Both the position numbers and the translations under genes were made by a program. The notes below the pieces were generated by a model. The model was not told the origin of the DNA. It ran no database searches and saw only the letters and a list, made by a program, of their open reading frames with translations. Positions 20,261-31,235 of a DNA stretch of 64,000 bases are shown in pieces. The DNA is from Siphonodentalium dalli (lineage: Eukaryota; Mollusca; Scaphopoda; Gadilida; Siphonodentaliidae), in the NCBI GenBank assembly GCA_032622095.1, contig CP136064.1, positions 5,635,512-5,699,511 on the forward strand, in the 5' to 3' direction. Numbering within the stretch: the first letter of the stretch is position 1; each line of letters begins with the position of its first letter.

Positions 20261-21140
20261 CCAAAGTGCCGTCTCTTTGATCTGGTTACAAGCCATGTCA
20301 TAACAATATCAAATCAGCAATCTCATCATCTCCCTCTGTGGTTTTAAAATGTATGATTTGATCAGCTGAGAACTAATTTCCTTAATTAGTATGTGCTGAC
20401 CTACTTTCTGTTCATGTTATTCCCCGGAGAATACAATAAATGTCTCTGATATAAGGGCACTATACACAGCATGATGGTACAATACAAAGCACATAATGGT
20501 ATTCTCGCCTGCTGTCATGCATATTCTGTATGAATCAACATGCATTTTTACTTTAATAATACCCACCCCCCCTTGTTATGGGGTGATATAATCTCCTTGT
20601 TATGGGGGCGATATATAGGATCAGCTTTGTATAGTGTTACGTCTAACCGTCCGTCCGTCTGTTAGTCAATTATTTTTAAAAACTTTCACCGATATTTAGT
20701 ACCATGGGATTATGAGTATGAGTATGAGGTCTGACTGATGTGTAGTTATCCCAATTTTTCGACTTAGCTCAAAGAATTTTTTTGCAATGTGCATAATTTT
20801 GTCCGAGCTTGAATTGCTACAATTTCTGGTAAATTTTAAAAAAACTTGGTACAGATACATAACCACTATGCAACTGCGATTATGAGCTCAAAGATTTTTT
20901 TGGCAACATGCATAATTTTGTATTCCTTGTTTTTTTCCAAATAGGTTAAAGGATTACACTGGTGTAATTTTTCTCAGTCAATATCGATGCCCGCTAATCC
21001 ACTGAACATGTTGCTGAAAAGATTTTTGTGATAGGTCCCCCGTAACTGAAGTTATGGTGATTCATGCAATTGAATATTACTTTATGGATTATGCAGTCCT
21101 TTCGATACTAAATGGTACTAGATGGTAGACAGACAGATAA
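20261..21140. other. Spacer with degenerate dispersed repeats
   Basis: 20565-20665 ('cccccccttgttatggggtg', 'gtccgtccgtctgttagtc') resembles a dispersed repeat I associate with molluscs. 'aaagaatttttttgcaatgt' and 'caaagatttttttggcaaca' (20769 and 20888) are diverged direct copies. No gene recognised. Confidence 0.4.
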
Positions 21141-21173
21141 TAAAAGTGCAGAATGTGTCCTATTTAATGAAGT

Positions 21174-21242
21174 GAAATGTTCAGATAATAAGTTCAACAA
21201 ACAGCCTATGGTTGTTTGTTAAACTTATTATCTGAACATTTC
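21174..21242. mobile_element. Family R hairpin (69 bases)
   Basis: 'gaaatgttcagataataagt' pairs with 'acttattatctgaacatttc' around 'ctatgg'. Flanking words 'agataataaaagtgcagaat' and 'aactactcgtcaatga' also flank the copy at 25116 and the array at 40736, so a short inverted-repeat element is indicated. The outer boundary is not clear. Confidence 0.75.
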
Positions 21243-21326
21243 CAAACAAATAACTACTCGTCAATGAGTACTTAGCATAGAAAGGTTAATCAAGGATTCT
21301 GATACAGTGAATGGTACAGTGATATA

Positions 21327-21522
21327 CGGCAATGCCCTAAATAATCGACTCCATAACCACAGCAGAATTATGTGTAATTTTTCAGGATTTAGTCGGAAAT
21401 ATGGCTTGCTGCCATTCATCGGAAAGCTCTCAGTGAGAACAAGCCATATTTACGACTAAATCCTGAAAAATTACCCATAATTCCTCTGTTGTTAAGGAGT
21501 CTGATTATTTAGGGCATTACTG
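21327..21522. mobile_element. Family P hairpin MITE
   Basis: After TA (21325-21326): cggcaatgccctaaataatc .. agggcattactg, then TA. The right arm is shortened at the centre (after 'cagtgaga'). Confidence 0.88.
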
Positions 21523-21798
21523 TAGTATTCAGCATATCTAATTCCCTCCCTTTATGACCAGGGCTGAAGCCTCAACTCGAGGGACTTTCCTTTTTATCCG
21601 GCACTAACTGCAACCAATCCTGCTCCACCAAGGCATTGTTCAATACTAATTCACCATGACTGCACTGGAACGAGTCTTATGCAAATTATAATCAGTATTA
21701 AATCTTGCTGGGTCGTTATGTCATCTGTAACGGGAGCGGTTCCAGACGCCTTCTCATGCTATTCAGTTTGTCCGATTTCTGCAGCAGGAGCAGAATTA
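21523..21798. other. Unannotated spacer
   Basis: Unique AT-rich sequence leading into the 38-bp array. Nothing recognised. Confidence 0.45.
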
Positions 21799-24560
21799 AG
21801 TTCACCTACTTCTCGTAGTCTGGTGTGGTATTAAGCTATTCATCTCATCTCATAGTCGGGGTATGGTATTAAGCCATTCACCTATGTCCTGTAGTCTGTG
21901 TGTGTTATTAAGCCATTCAACTACATGTACATGTATGTCTCGTATTCTGGGTGTTGTATTAAGCCATTCACCTACATCTCGTAGTCTGGTGTGGTATTAA
22001 GCCATTCACCTATGTCTCGTAGTCTGGTGTGGTACTAAGCCATTCACCTATGTCTCGTAGTCTGGTGTGGTACTAAGCCATTCACCTATGTCTCGTAGTC
22101 TGGTGTGGTACTAAGCCATTCACCTATGTCTCGTAGTCTGGTGTGGTATTAAGCCATTCACCTCATCTCATAGTCGGGGTATGGTATTAAGCCATTCACC
22201 TATGTCCTGTAGTCTGTGTGTGTTATTAAGCCATTCAACTACATGTACATGTATGTCTCGTAAATCTGGGTGTGGTATTAAGCCATTCACCTCTGTCTCG
22301 TAGTCTGGTGTGGTATTAAGCTATTCATCGCATCTCATAGTCCAGGTATGGTATTAAGCCATTCACCTATGTCTCATAGTCTGGTATGGTATTAAGCCAT
22401 TCACCTACATGTATGTCTCATAGTCTGGTGTTGTATTAAGCCATTCACCTCATCTCATAGTCGGGGTATGGTATTAACTCATTCACCTATGTCTCGTAGT
22501 CTGGTGTGGTATTAAGCCATTCACCTATGTTTCATAGTCTGGTGTGGTATTAAGCCATTCACCTATGTCTCGTAGTCTGGTGTGGTATTAAGCCATTCAC
22601 CTACGTCTGGTAGTCTGGTGTGGTATTAAGCCATTCACCTCATCTCATAGTCGGGGTATGGTATTAAGCCATTCACCTATGTCCTGTAGTCTGTGTGTGT
22701 TATTAAGCCATTCAACTACATGTACATGTATGTCTCGTAATCTGGGTGTTGTATTAAGCCATTCACCTACATCTCGTAGTCTGGTGTGGTATTAAGCCAT
22801 TCACCTCTGTCTGGTAGTCCAGGTATGGTATTAAGCCATTCACCTATGTCCTGTAGTCTGGTGTTGTATTAAGCCATTCACCTATGTCTCGTAGTCTGGT
22901 GTGGTATTAAGCCATTCACCTCATCTCATCTCATAGTCCGGGTATGTTATTAAGCCATTCACCTCATCTCATAGTCGGGGTATGGTATTAAGCCATTCAC
23001 CTATGTCTCGTAGTCTGGTATGGTATTAAGCCATTCACCTATGTCTCGTAGTCTGGTATGGTATTAAGCCATTCACCTATGTCTCATAGTCTGGTGTGGT
23101 ATTAAGCCATTCACCTCATCTCATAGTCCAGGTATGGTATTAACTCATTCACCTCATCTCATAGTCCAGGTATGGTATTAACTCATTCACCTATGTCCTG
23201 TAGTCTGGTGTGGTATTAAGCCATTCACCTATGTCTCATAGTCTGGTGTGGTATTAAGCCATTCACCTCATCTCATAGTCCAGGTATGGTATTAACTCAT
23301 TCACCTCATCTCATCTCATAGTCCGGGTATGGTATTAACTCATTCACCTCATCTCATAGTCCAGGTATGGTATTAACTCATTCACCTATGTCCTGTAGTC
23401 TGGTGTGGTATTAAGCCATTAACCTATGTCCTGTAGTCTGTGTGTGTTATTAAGCCATTCAACTACATGTATGTCTCGTAATCTGGGTGTTGTATTAAGC
23501 CATTCACCTATGTCTCGTAGTCTGGTATGGTATTAAGCCATTCACCTCATCTCATCTCATAGTCCGGGTATGTTATTAAGCCATTCACCTCATCTCATAG
23601 TCGGGGTATGGTATTAAGCCATTCACCTATGTCTCGTAGTCTGGTATGGTATTAAGCCATTCACCTATGTCTCGTAGTCTGGTATGGTATTAAGCCATTC
23701 ACCTATGTCTCATAGTCTGGTGTGGTATTAAGCCATTCACCTCATCTCATAGTCCAGGTATGGTATTAACTCATTCACCTCATCTCATAGTCCAGGTATG
23801 GTATTAACTCATTCACCTATGTCCTGTAGTCTGGTGTGGTATTAAGCCATTAACCTATGTCCTGTAGTCTGTGTGTGTTATTAAGCCATTCACCTATGTC
23901 TCGTAGTCTGGTGTGTTATTAAGCCATTCACCTACATCTCGTAGTCTGGTGTTGTATTAAGCCATTCACCTATGTTTCATAGTCTGGTGTGGTATTAAGC
24001 CATTCACCTCATCTCATCTCATAGTCCGGGTATGGTATTAAGCCATTCACCTCATCTCATAGTCCAGGTATGGTATTAAGCCATTCACCTATGTCCTGTA
24101 GTCTGTGTGTGTTATTAAGCCATTCAACTACATGTACATGTATGTCTCGTAATCTGGGTGTTGTATTAAGCCATTCACCTACATCTCGTAGTCTGGTGTG
24201 GTATTAAGCCCTTCACCTATGTCTTGTAGTCTGGTGTGGTATTAAGCCATTCACCTCATCTCATCTCATAGTCCGGGTATGGTATTAAGCCATTCACCTC
24301 ATCTCATAGTCCAGGTATGGTATTAAGCCATTCACCTATGTCCTGTAGTCTGTGTGTGTTATTAAGCCATTCAACTACATGTACATGTATGTCTCGTAAT
24401 CTGGGTGTTGTATTAAGCCATTCACCTACATCTCGTAGTCTGGTGTGGTATTAAGCCATTCACCTACGTCTCGTAGTCTGGTGTTGTATTAAGCCATTCA
24501 CCTCATCTCATAGTCGGGGTATGGTATTAACTCATTCACCTACCGTATGTCCTGTTAGTA
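21799..24560 (+). repeat. 38-bp satellite, roughly 70 copies, with higher-order structure
   Basis: Unit cacctatgtctcgtagtctg followed by gtgtggtattaagccatt. Recurrent variants: 'cacctcatctcatagtccag', 'cctgtagtctgtgtgtg', and a longer form with 'caactacatgtacatgtatg'. These variants recur in the same order in larger blocks (for instance at 22200, 22690, 24080 and 24320), showing multi-unit duplication. Degenerate units continue to ~24760. No open frame. Confidence 0.94.
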
Positions 24561-24758
24561 GCCATGCAACTATGTCTCGTAGTCTGGTGTGGTACTAAGC
24601 CAGTGAAAGTATTCAACTACTAGTACATGTATGAAACATTAACTGGGGGCTGTTTTTAAGTCATTAAACTATGTCTTGTTGTCTGTATCAAAGAATTAAA
24701 CAATTTCTCTTCACAGGGCCGATTTTAAGCCATTCAACTCATCTTGTTGGTATGGTAT

Positions 24759-24909
24759 TAAGTCTTGAAATAGTGTGTCTGTCATTTGCAGAATGAGGTC
24801 CCCAGAGTGTGAATTTAGTGATGCTACCCCGCATAGTGGGCTAGCATCACTAAATTCACCCTCTGGGGACCTCATTCTGCAAATGACAGACACACTATTT
24901 CAAGGCTTG
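24759..24909. mobile_element. hAT-like MITE, family M, single-hairpin form (151 bp)
   Basis: taagtcttgaaatagtgtgt .. acactatttcaaggcttg. Flanking tatggtat at 24751-24758 and 24910-24917 is an exact 8-bp target duplication taken from a degenerate 38-bp satellite unit. One hairpin only. Confidence 0.92.
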
Positions 24910-24979
24910 TATGGTATTAAGCTATTCTACTCTGTCTTGTCCATAGGCCAGTATTAACCATACATGTACATGTATCTAC

Positions 24980-25640
24980 ATGTATACCAAATGGATTCTC
25001 CCTATCAGTTAAAATATGTACATAGGAATGGTCTATTATTAATTTGAGGGATGTTAACGTTATAAAAGCAGACGGCAGATTAATAAAAGTGCAGAATGAT
25101 CCCTATTTATTGAGGGAAATGTTCAGATAATAAGTTCAGCAAACGACCTATGTTTGTTTGTTGAACTTATTATCTGAACATTTCCTGGGATAACTACTCG
25201 TCAATGATTATTTAGTATAGAGAGGGTTAATAAGGTAACTACTCATCAATGATAATTTAGTATAGAGAGGGTTAATAAGGTAACTACTCATCAAGAGGGT
25301 TAATAGGGTAACTACTCATCAATGATAATTTAGTATAGAGAGGGTTAACTTACTGTCTGAACATTTCCTGTGGAATAACTACTCATCAATGATCAGTTTG
25401 CTTAATGAAAACCAGAGATGACGTCATGGCACGGTTCATGACATCATTTACGTCATGTTGGCTGTGTGAGCTAGAATCCAGACAATATTGCGCAATTCAT
25501 GACAATACTTGTCATGTCGTCTCCACCCTGGCCATTATATACATGCTGTTACATAAATTATTATTAGCGTTATGTCCCCGATAAAAATTAAATTTGAGGC
25601 ATAGCATGTGTGGATGCTCCTATACGTGTTATCCTCGGGC
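24980..25640 (+). repeat. Diverged duplicate of 40430-42130
   Basis: In shared order: 'aatggattctcccta(t/g)', 'gtctattattaatttg', 'ataaaagcagacggcagat', 'aataaaagtgcagaa', 'cttattatctgaacatttcc' with 'taactactc(g/a)tcaatgat', then 'agaatccagacaa', 'tgttacataaattatt' and 'agcgttatgtc'. The 25-kb version has a hairpin at 25116-25184 and three short 'gagagggttaa' units (25190-25345). The 40-kb version has a 68-bp array, a family P and a family M insertion instead. Confidence 0.75.
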
Positions 25641-26058
25641 TCCAAATAAAAGTGCAGGCCCAAATATTACTGCAGGCAGGGGGGGCAGGGGGAATTCCAT
25701 TGAAAGTTAATTAAAGTGCAGACCCAAATAATAGTGCAGGGGGAACTCGGAGCAAAACATAAAAATAACTGTGGTTAAACAAATTATTTTTATAGTACTA
25801 GTAGGTCAAGTATAGGAATCAACATACATGTAGTATGTGTCATGTGATGTTTTATTCCATATTTAAATGTTCACATGTATGTCATATACTTGAATATGTA
25901 CATGCATAAAGCTATAAGCTCATCATTTTGATATCAGAATCATATAGAAATCTTGAGTTTATGCTGATTTCAAAATTAATAAACGTGCAGACCCAAAAAT
26001 AAGCATTGTGCAGGGGGGAAATTTCTCAAGAAAATAATAAACGTGAATGATTGTGTAT
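25641..26058. other. Spacer with small repeat fragments
   Basis: 'aataaaagtgcaggcccaaa', 'aaagtgcagacccaaataat' and 'aataaacgtgcagacccaaa' at 25646, 25713 and 25980 are diverged copies of a short word that also starts family R elements. Nothing else recognised. Confidence 0.45.
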
Positions 26059-26283
26059 TTTTTACCCTGTGCCAATGCATTCTCTTATATATGTGAGTCG
26101 ACCATAGGTCGCCTCGCATATATAAGAGAATGCATTGGCCTAACAATTTTTTACAATTTTAATAATTTGTTCTTGTATTCTTTAACAATTTTATAATTTC
26201 ACCCATAGAGAGCCCCAGACAAACATGAGCAGATGACACTCTTCTATATGCTTCTATATATGTGTGGGGCTCCCTGCAGGGTA
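26059..26283. mobile_element. MITE family B4, truncated
   Basis: 'ttttttaccctgtgcc' and a full hairpin module (26072-26140), then 'caattttttacaattttaat' and the internal 'gagccccaga' / 'gtggggctccctgcagggta'. The second hairpin module is absent. The interior is in the opposite orientation to the copy at 19874. Confidence 0.8.
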
Positions 26284-26410
26284 ATGGATGACCCGAACAA
26301 ATACATATCATGTCTTTAAAGATACATTTACTTTTCTCAAATGTCTCAAGATAAGGCATGTTTATTTGGAGCCCAAGAGTACATATGATTCATATTAGAT
26401 TTTCAATTTA

Positions 26411-26551
26411 AAAATATACACTTACATGTACATCACAACTGAACAGTGAAATGTTTTAAAATATACACTTACATGTACATCACAACTGAACAGTGAAATG
26501 TTTTAAAATATACACTTACATGAACATCACAACTGAACAGTGAAATGTTTT
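26411..26551 (+). repeat. 47-bp tandem repeat, 3 copies
   Basis: Unit includes 'atatacacttacatgtacat' and 'cacaactgaacagtgaaatg', with starts at 26414, 26461 and 26508. The third copy has one substitution (catgaacatc). Confidence 0.92.
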
Positions 26552-26698
26552 TAAAATAATAACTTTTTTGTCCCAGATCATGGAAAATAATTATGGAGAA
26601 AATAAATTCTTCTGCACTTGTATTATCTGTTTATCTCTCTGGTTGTTGTCTGCTTATATTTCCTGAAAATCCCTCAAGATTAATAATAGACCATTCCA

Positions 26699-26884
26699 AT
26701 GTATACTGTTATAACTGATTGGAGAATCCATTTAGTAACTAGAGGGTTAAAGCCGTATGTTACGACACTTATTTCCGATGACATGTGCATGAAAGGACAT
26801 CGCTGTGCAGTAACTAGAGGGTTAAAGCCGTATGTTACGACACTTATTTCCGATGACGCCGTGCATGAGAGGACATCGCTGTAC
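26699..26884 (+). repeat. 76-bp tandem pair next to a MITE-like end
   Basis: 26699-26732 'actgattggagaatccattt' is a word also seen near other TTAA MITE ends (29090). Two 76-base copies follow at 26733 and 26809, starting agtaactagagggttaaagc and containing 'tgttacgacacttatttccg'. Each carries a 'gggttaa' motif. Confidence 0.85.
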
Positions 26885-27442
26885 ACTTATATGGCTGCTT
26901 CACGTAGATCTGTAGTTAACTTAACGCCGAGCTAATAATATCCCCAGGAACATGTTCCATTTGTCACGTCGTTGTCAATGACACGTTTCTGCTCTGATTT
27001 CATCGATTTCAGATTATACTTGTTATATATAAATTGATTTCAGATCTTCTTAGTTATATATAAATTGATTTCCGCCTTGCCTGGTAGATCTTTATAAATA
27101 GATGGCCTCGAGAGTGACGTATATATTGACTGTGGTCTGATCTTGTGAATCATGCTGCGGCTGGCTTCTGGTGGGAGGGCCGTTATTTCATTAGTGTTAT
27201 AGGCTTAACGTCAATCATCATTAATCTACGTCTGTTGCTCAAACTTAATCTCAGGACACATGTGATAATATCAGTGGAAGGAGGTTACGCACAATGGTTT
27301 TGAATGACTATCTCAAGTTATCTCATACTGGTTCCACACAGGGACCAGCTAAGAGGGCGACTTGGGAGACATCTTCTCCCTAAAATGTGCCACATCTCCC
27401 TATTTAATGTCCCAGGGAGAAGTAACCTCTCTCTCTCATATA
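26885..27442. other. Unannotated spacer
   Basis: AT-rich. 'tatatataaattgatttc' occurs twice (27026 and 27056), a short local duplication. No gene recognised. Confidence 0.45.
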
Positions 27443-27567
27443 CAGTAATACCCTAAATAATCGACTCCTTAACCACAGCAGAATTATGGGTAACTTTTAA
27501 GGATTTAGTCGGAAATATGGCTTGTTGATATTCATCGGAAAGCTCACACTGATGAATGGCAACAAGC
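27443..27567. mobile_element. Family P hairpin MITE, right side truncated
   Basis: TA then cagtaataccctaaataatc through the arm; the second arm stops after 'gatgaatggcaacaagc'. Non-coding. Confidence 0.85.
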
Positions 27568-27642
27568 TTTTATACTTCTTTTTTTTTTAAACAAATAGGT
27601 TAGTAATGTAGCCCAATTGCACTGCGGGGGTATCTTTAGGTA

Positions 27643-27874
27643 CAGTAATGCCCTAAATAATTGACTCCTTAACCACAGCAGAATTATGGGTAATTTTTCA
27701 GGATTTAGTTGGAAATATGGCTTGTTGCAATTCATCAGAAAGCTCTCAGTGAGAGCTTCCCGTGAATGGCTGCTAATTAATAAAGATGTTTCGGTCAGAA
27801 TATTTCTGACTAAATCCTGAAAAGTTACCCATAATTCTGCTGTGGTTAAGGAGTTGATTATTTAGGGATTACTG
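27643..27874. mobile_element. Family P hairpin MITE with a small centre insertion
   Basis: TA-flanked cagtaatgccctaaataatt .. tttagggattactg. 'ctaattaataaagatgtttc' interrupts the right arm near 27770. Confidence 0.88.
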
Positions 27875-27966
27875 TAACCCCTCTCTCTCATACACCAGTA
27901 TGCATATGTCCAAACAGCCTATTTAAAGTACATTTATTGATAATATGGTGTTCTTACTGACTTTAA

Positions 27967-28346
27967 CCCTTTACACAACAGAAGGGTCCTGTGCCAATGC
28001 ATTCTCTTATATATGCGAGTCGACCATAGGTCGCCTCGCATATATAAGAGAATGCATTGGCTTAACACATTAAAAATTCTAAAATTGTTAAAGAATGTAA
28101 GAAAAAATGGTAAAAAATGTTTTTTTAGGCCAATGCATTCTCTTATATATGCGAGGCGACCTATGGTCGACTCGCATATATAAGAGAATGCATTGGCACA
28201 GGGCATAACTGTAACTATCACAATGTGGTCAAGGAGCCGGTTCCAATGATATCCATATTTGTATGGTTCTATTGAGACAGACCGAAGATATTTTAGGCTG
28301 TTGAAGCTTTATTTGGCCGGTTTTGGCCGTTTTGTTGGGTAAAGGG
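27967..28346 (+). mobile_element. piggyBac-like MITE, family B1, full length (380 bp)
   Basis: TTAA at 27963-27966 and 28347-28350. ccctttacacaaca .. tgttgggtaaaggg. Two hairpin modules (27992-28060 and 28130-28198) and the conserved right region. A minus-strand open frame here ('NPLPNK..') is merely the complement of the TIR and right region; it appears in every B1 copy. Confidence 0.93.
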
Positions 28347-28350
28347 TTAA

Positions 28351-28581
28351 TGTTTGATAAATGGGCTCTTGTGTTGCATAATTTTTGTTGGATCTCAGAA
28401 GGGTGATGTTGGGGTGTAAATTGAACTTCAGCCATTGTTACTTCTCTCTGGTAACAGTCCATGTCTCCCTAATAACCAAACAGGGAGAAGTGACTGTGAC
28501 TTCTCCCAATTTGAAACCACCAGGCTGGACCCTAGTTCCAACATTGTAGTTTGTTTTTTAATATTTGAGACTTGAACTCAA
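28351..28581. other. Unannotated spacer
   Basis: Contains 'gggagaagtgactgtgactt' and related 'cttctccc' words shared with 32336, 33307 and 42430. No gene. Confidence 0.45.
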
Positions 28582-28585
28582 TTAA

Positions 28586-29111
28586 CCCTTTCATAACTAC
28601 CCTTTATTGAACCCCAAACAGAGAGAGAAATGCACCGATGACTGTCGTCTGCTTGAGTCTGTGTGGGGCTCCATACGGGAGTGTTATATAATTTCCTTTT
28701 CATCACGGGAGCTGCGCTGGTGCAGCATTAAAGATCCTGTGCCAGTGCATTCTCTTATATATGCGAGTCTCCCATAGGGAGCTCTTCATATATAAGAGAA
28801 TGCACTGCCTTACCAGGTGAAGGTAAATATTGTTAGGCCAATGTATTCTCATATATGCGAGTCTCCCAATATTTCCTTTTCGTACACTAGGGCGATAGGG
28901 ATTGAGACTTGCATATGTAAGAGAATGCACTGGCTTACAATATCAATGTAAATATTGTTAGGCCAATGTATTCTCTTATAGATCTATGGGAGACTCGCAT
29001 ATATACATGTCAGAGAATGCATTGGCACAGGGTTTTCACAATATTTCTGGAAGCTCCAGTCCAATGTATACTTTCATAATTGAGTAGGAGAATCCATTAT
29101 AATAGAAGGGG
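28586..29111 (+). mobile_element. piggyBac-like MITE, family B3, full length (526 bp)
   Basis: TTAA at 28582-28585 and 29112-29115. Left end ccctttcataactacccttt; right end 'gagaatccattataatagaa' then gggg. It contains three variant hairpin modules with 'agtgcattctcttatatatg' or 'ccaatgtattctc' arms (28740-28810, 28832-28934, 28953-29026). The intact 'gcagcattaaagatcct' at 28722 is the empty form of the site occupied at 9757. Confidence 0.85.
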
Positions 29112-29128
29112 TTAATAGTATAGAAGTA

Positions 29129-29589
29129 CAGTAATGCCCTAAATAATCGACTCCTTAACCCTTTCAGTGCCAGGGGCCGATCTCATCGGCCCTAATTTAC
29201 AGTCTGTAAAATCGGCCCTAAAAAATAAAAAACACTCTTTTTTTTAGATTTTTAAAAAATTATTAAAATTGTTAAGAATAATAACAAATGATGAAAAATT
29301 GTTAGGCCAATGCATTCTCTTATATATGCGAGGCGACCTATGGTCGACTCGCATATATAAGAGAATGCAGTGGCACAGGGTATATGGGTTGATACAAAAA
29401 TTGGACCAGGCACTCAAAGGGTTAACCACAGCAGAATTATTTGTAATTTTTCCGGATTTTGTCGGAAATATGGTTTGTCACACTGAGAGCTCTCCGATGA
29501 ATGGCAACAAGCCATATTTCCGAGTAAATCCTGAAAAATTATCCATAATTTTGCTGTGGATAAGGAGTTGATTATTTAGGGCATTACTG
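29129..29589. mobile_element. Family P hairpin MITE carrying a nested B2
   Basis: TA then cagtaatgccctaaataatc .. ctcc, B2 element, then 'ccacagcagaattatttg' .. 'agggcattactg' TA. The outer element regains both arms once the insert is removed. Confidence 0.92.
29159..29421 (+). mobile_element. piggyBac-like MITE, family B2, nested in family P
   Basis: TTAA at 29155-29158 and 29422-29425. ccctttcagtgccagg .. 'ggcactcaaaggg'. One hairpin module (29303-29373) and a small inverted repeat 'ggccgatctcatcggcc' near the left end. Inserted at the same arm TTAA as the B1 copy at 17094. Confidence 0.93.
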
Positions 29590-29688
29590 TATTTTTGTGC
29601 CTATTTTGATCCCCAGAATTGTGACAAAAGTGAGAATTACTTACTAATATCATAATTTGAGGTTTCAAACTGGCCAGTGATATATTAA

Positions 29689-30034
29689 CCTTTTACCCAA
29701 CAGAAGGGCCCTGTGCCAATGCATTCTATTATATATGAGAATGCATTGGCTTAACACATTAAAAATTATAAAATTGTTAAAGAATGTAAAAAGTGTTAAA
29801 AAAAGATTTTTTTTAGGCCAATGCATTCTCTTATATATGCGAGGTGACCTATGGTCGACTCGCATATATAAGAGAATGCATTGGCACAGGGCATAACTGT
29901 AACTATCACAATGTGGTCAAGGAGCCGGTTCCAACGATATCCATATTTGTATGGTTCTATTGAGACAGACCGAAGATATTTTAGGCTGTTGAAGCTTTAT
30001 TTGGCCGGTTTTGGCCGTTCTGTTGGGTAAAGGG
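29689..30034 (+). mobile_element. piggyBac-like MITE, family B1
   Basis: TTAA at 29685-29688 and 30035-30038. 'ccttttacccaaca' .. 'ctgttgggtaaaggg'. The first hairpin module has lost its centre (29716-29751 keeps only the outer arms); the second is complete (29817-29885). Confidence 0.92.
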
Positions 30035-30087
30035 TTAACAAAACAATTTGTTCAATTTCTTTTCATTGTATTTTCATGCATCTCGGA

Positions 30088-30141
30088 TGCTGGGGGGTGG
30101 GAGGGGTGGGGGTGGGGGGGGGGGGTGGGGGGGGGGGTGGG
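30088..30141 (+). repeat. G-rich tract, potential G-quadruplex
   Basis: About 50 bases of near-pure G with spaced T or A ('gctggggggtgggaggggtg' and onward), at least four G-runs. Could form a quadruplex on this strand. Low-complexity; run lengths may also be assembly-sensitive. Confidence 0.85.
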
Positions 30142-30239
30142 TATCTCTCCACACTGTGTGTTTAAGAACAATTATGCAAATTAGTTTGCTCAAAGAGTTC
30201 AATACCAATTTTAGTTGCTGTTGGAAGTGTTAAGACAGG

Positions 30240-30596
30240 AAATTCACCCTCTGGGAACCTCATTCTGCATGGCCTCATCTGCTATGGGAGACCTAGACTC
30301 ATATTTATGTTCCCAGATAGTGAATATTGTGCACCTATTGGACGCCTTTATTATGCAATATGTCATCTGCCAATTTGGGCACATGCAGAAATAATACTAA
30401 AAAAAAATAAAAAAAATTGTAAAATATTTTTTTATTTGATAATAAAAAACTTTCCATTGAAAATGAGGTCTAAGCAGAATGAGGTCCCCAGAGGGTTAAT
30501 TTAGTGATGCTAGCCCGCTATATGAGATAGTATCACTAAATTCACCCTCTGGGGACCTCATTCTGCAAATGACAGGCACCTTATTATCAGGCCTGT
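30240..30596. mobile_element. hAT-like MITE, family M, long form, 5'-truncated
   Basis: Starts within the first hairpin ('aaattcaccctctgggaacc') and then shares the AT-rich core of the copies at 1360 and 35318. It ends with a complete hairpin and 'gcaaatgacaggcacc'. The left TIR is missing and the right end is degraded (caggcctg). Confidence 0.82.
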
Positions 30597-30662
30597 AACC
30601 AAAAGTATCCAGTCGATTAGATTCTATTTATCCTGTTTAGTTATCATACTATCCAACGCATG

Positions 30663-30998
30663 CATAATAATTGAGTTATGTTCTGTATGCCGATATGGTA
30701 ATAATTGAGTTATGTTCTGTATGCCGATATGGTAACTGTCCCGCACATAATAATTGAGTTATGTTCTGTATGCCGATATGGTAACTGTCCCGATATGGTA
30801 ACTGTCCCGCACATAATAATTGAGTTATGTTCTGTATGCCGATATGGTAACATAATAATTGAGTTATGTTCTGTATGCCGATATGCTAACTGTCCCGCAA
30901 ATAATAATTGAGTTATGTTCTGTATGCCGATATGGTAACTGTCCCGCACATAATAATTGAGTTATGTTCTGTATGCCGATATGCTAACTGTCCTGCAC
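30663..30998 (+). repeat. ~49-bp tandem repeat, about 7 irregular copies
   Basis: Unit cataataattgagttatgtt then 'ctgtatgccgatatggtaac' and 'tgtcccgca'. Several copies lack the 'actgtcccgc' part, so period varies. Overlapping open frames on both strands are period artefacts. Confidence 0.92.
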
Positions 30999-31235
30999 AA
31001 TATTCTCAGGCTGTCCGGTGTCGATAGAATATTGCCAAAACATCGCTGTAGCTTCTCATTTTGATCAAGACTGTACATAGGAACTAAATTTAGCAACAGG
31101 GCTTCTCGTTTTGATAAAGACTATAGATGGGGGGGCATTCGATCAGATTTATGTAGAAACTCGTAGATCTGGAAACTCTTAAATATTAATGGGCGTTATT
31201 GATTTCGGAAGTGGGAATATACATTAGGCTGCATC

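Noticed and set aside
28229-28462. Conserved peptide 'NPLPNK..KTGQIKLQQPK' in several short frames (also 36620-36805 and 50382-50591)
   Set aside because: It is the translated TIR plus right region of the B1 MITE, conserved because the DNA element is conserved. It ends at the element's hairpin and has no resemblance to a transposase I can identify.
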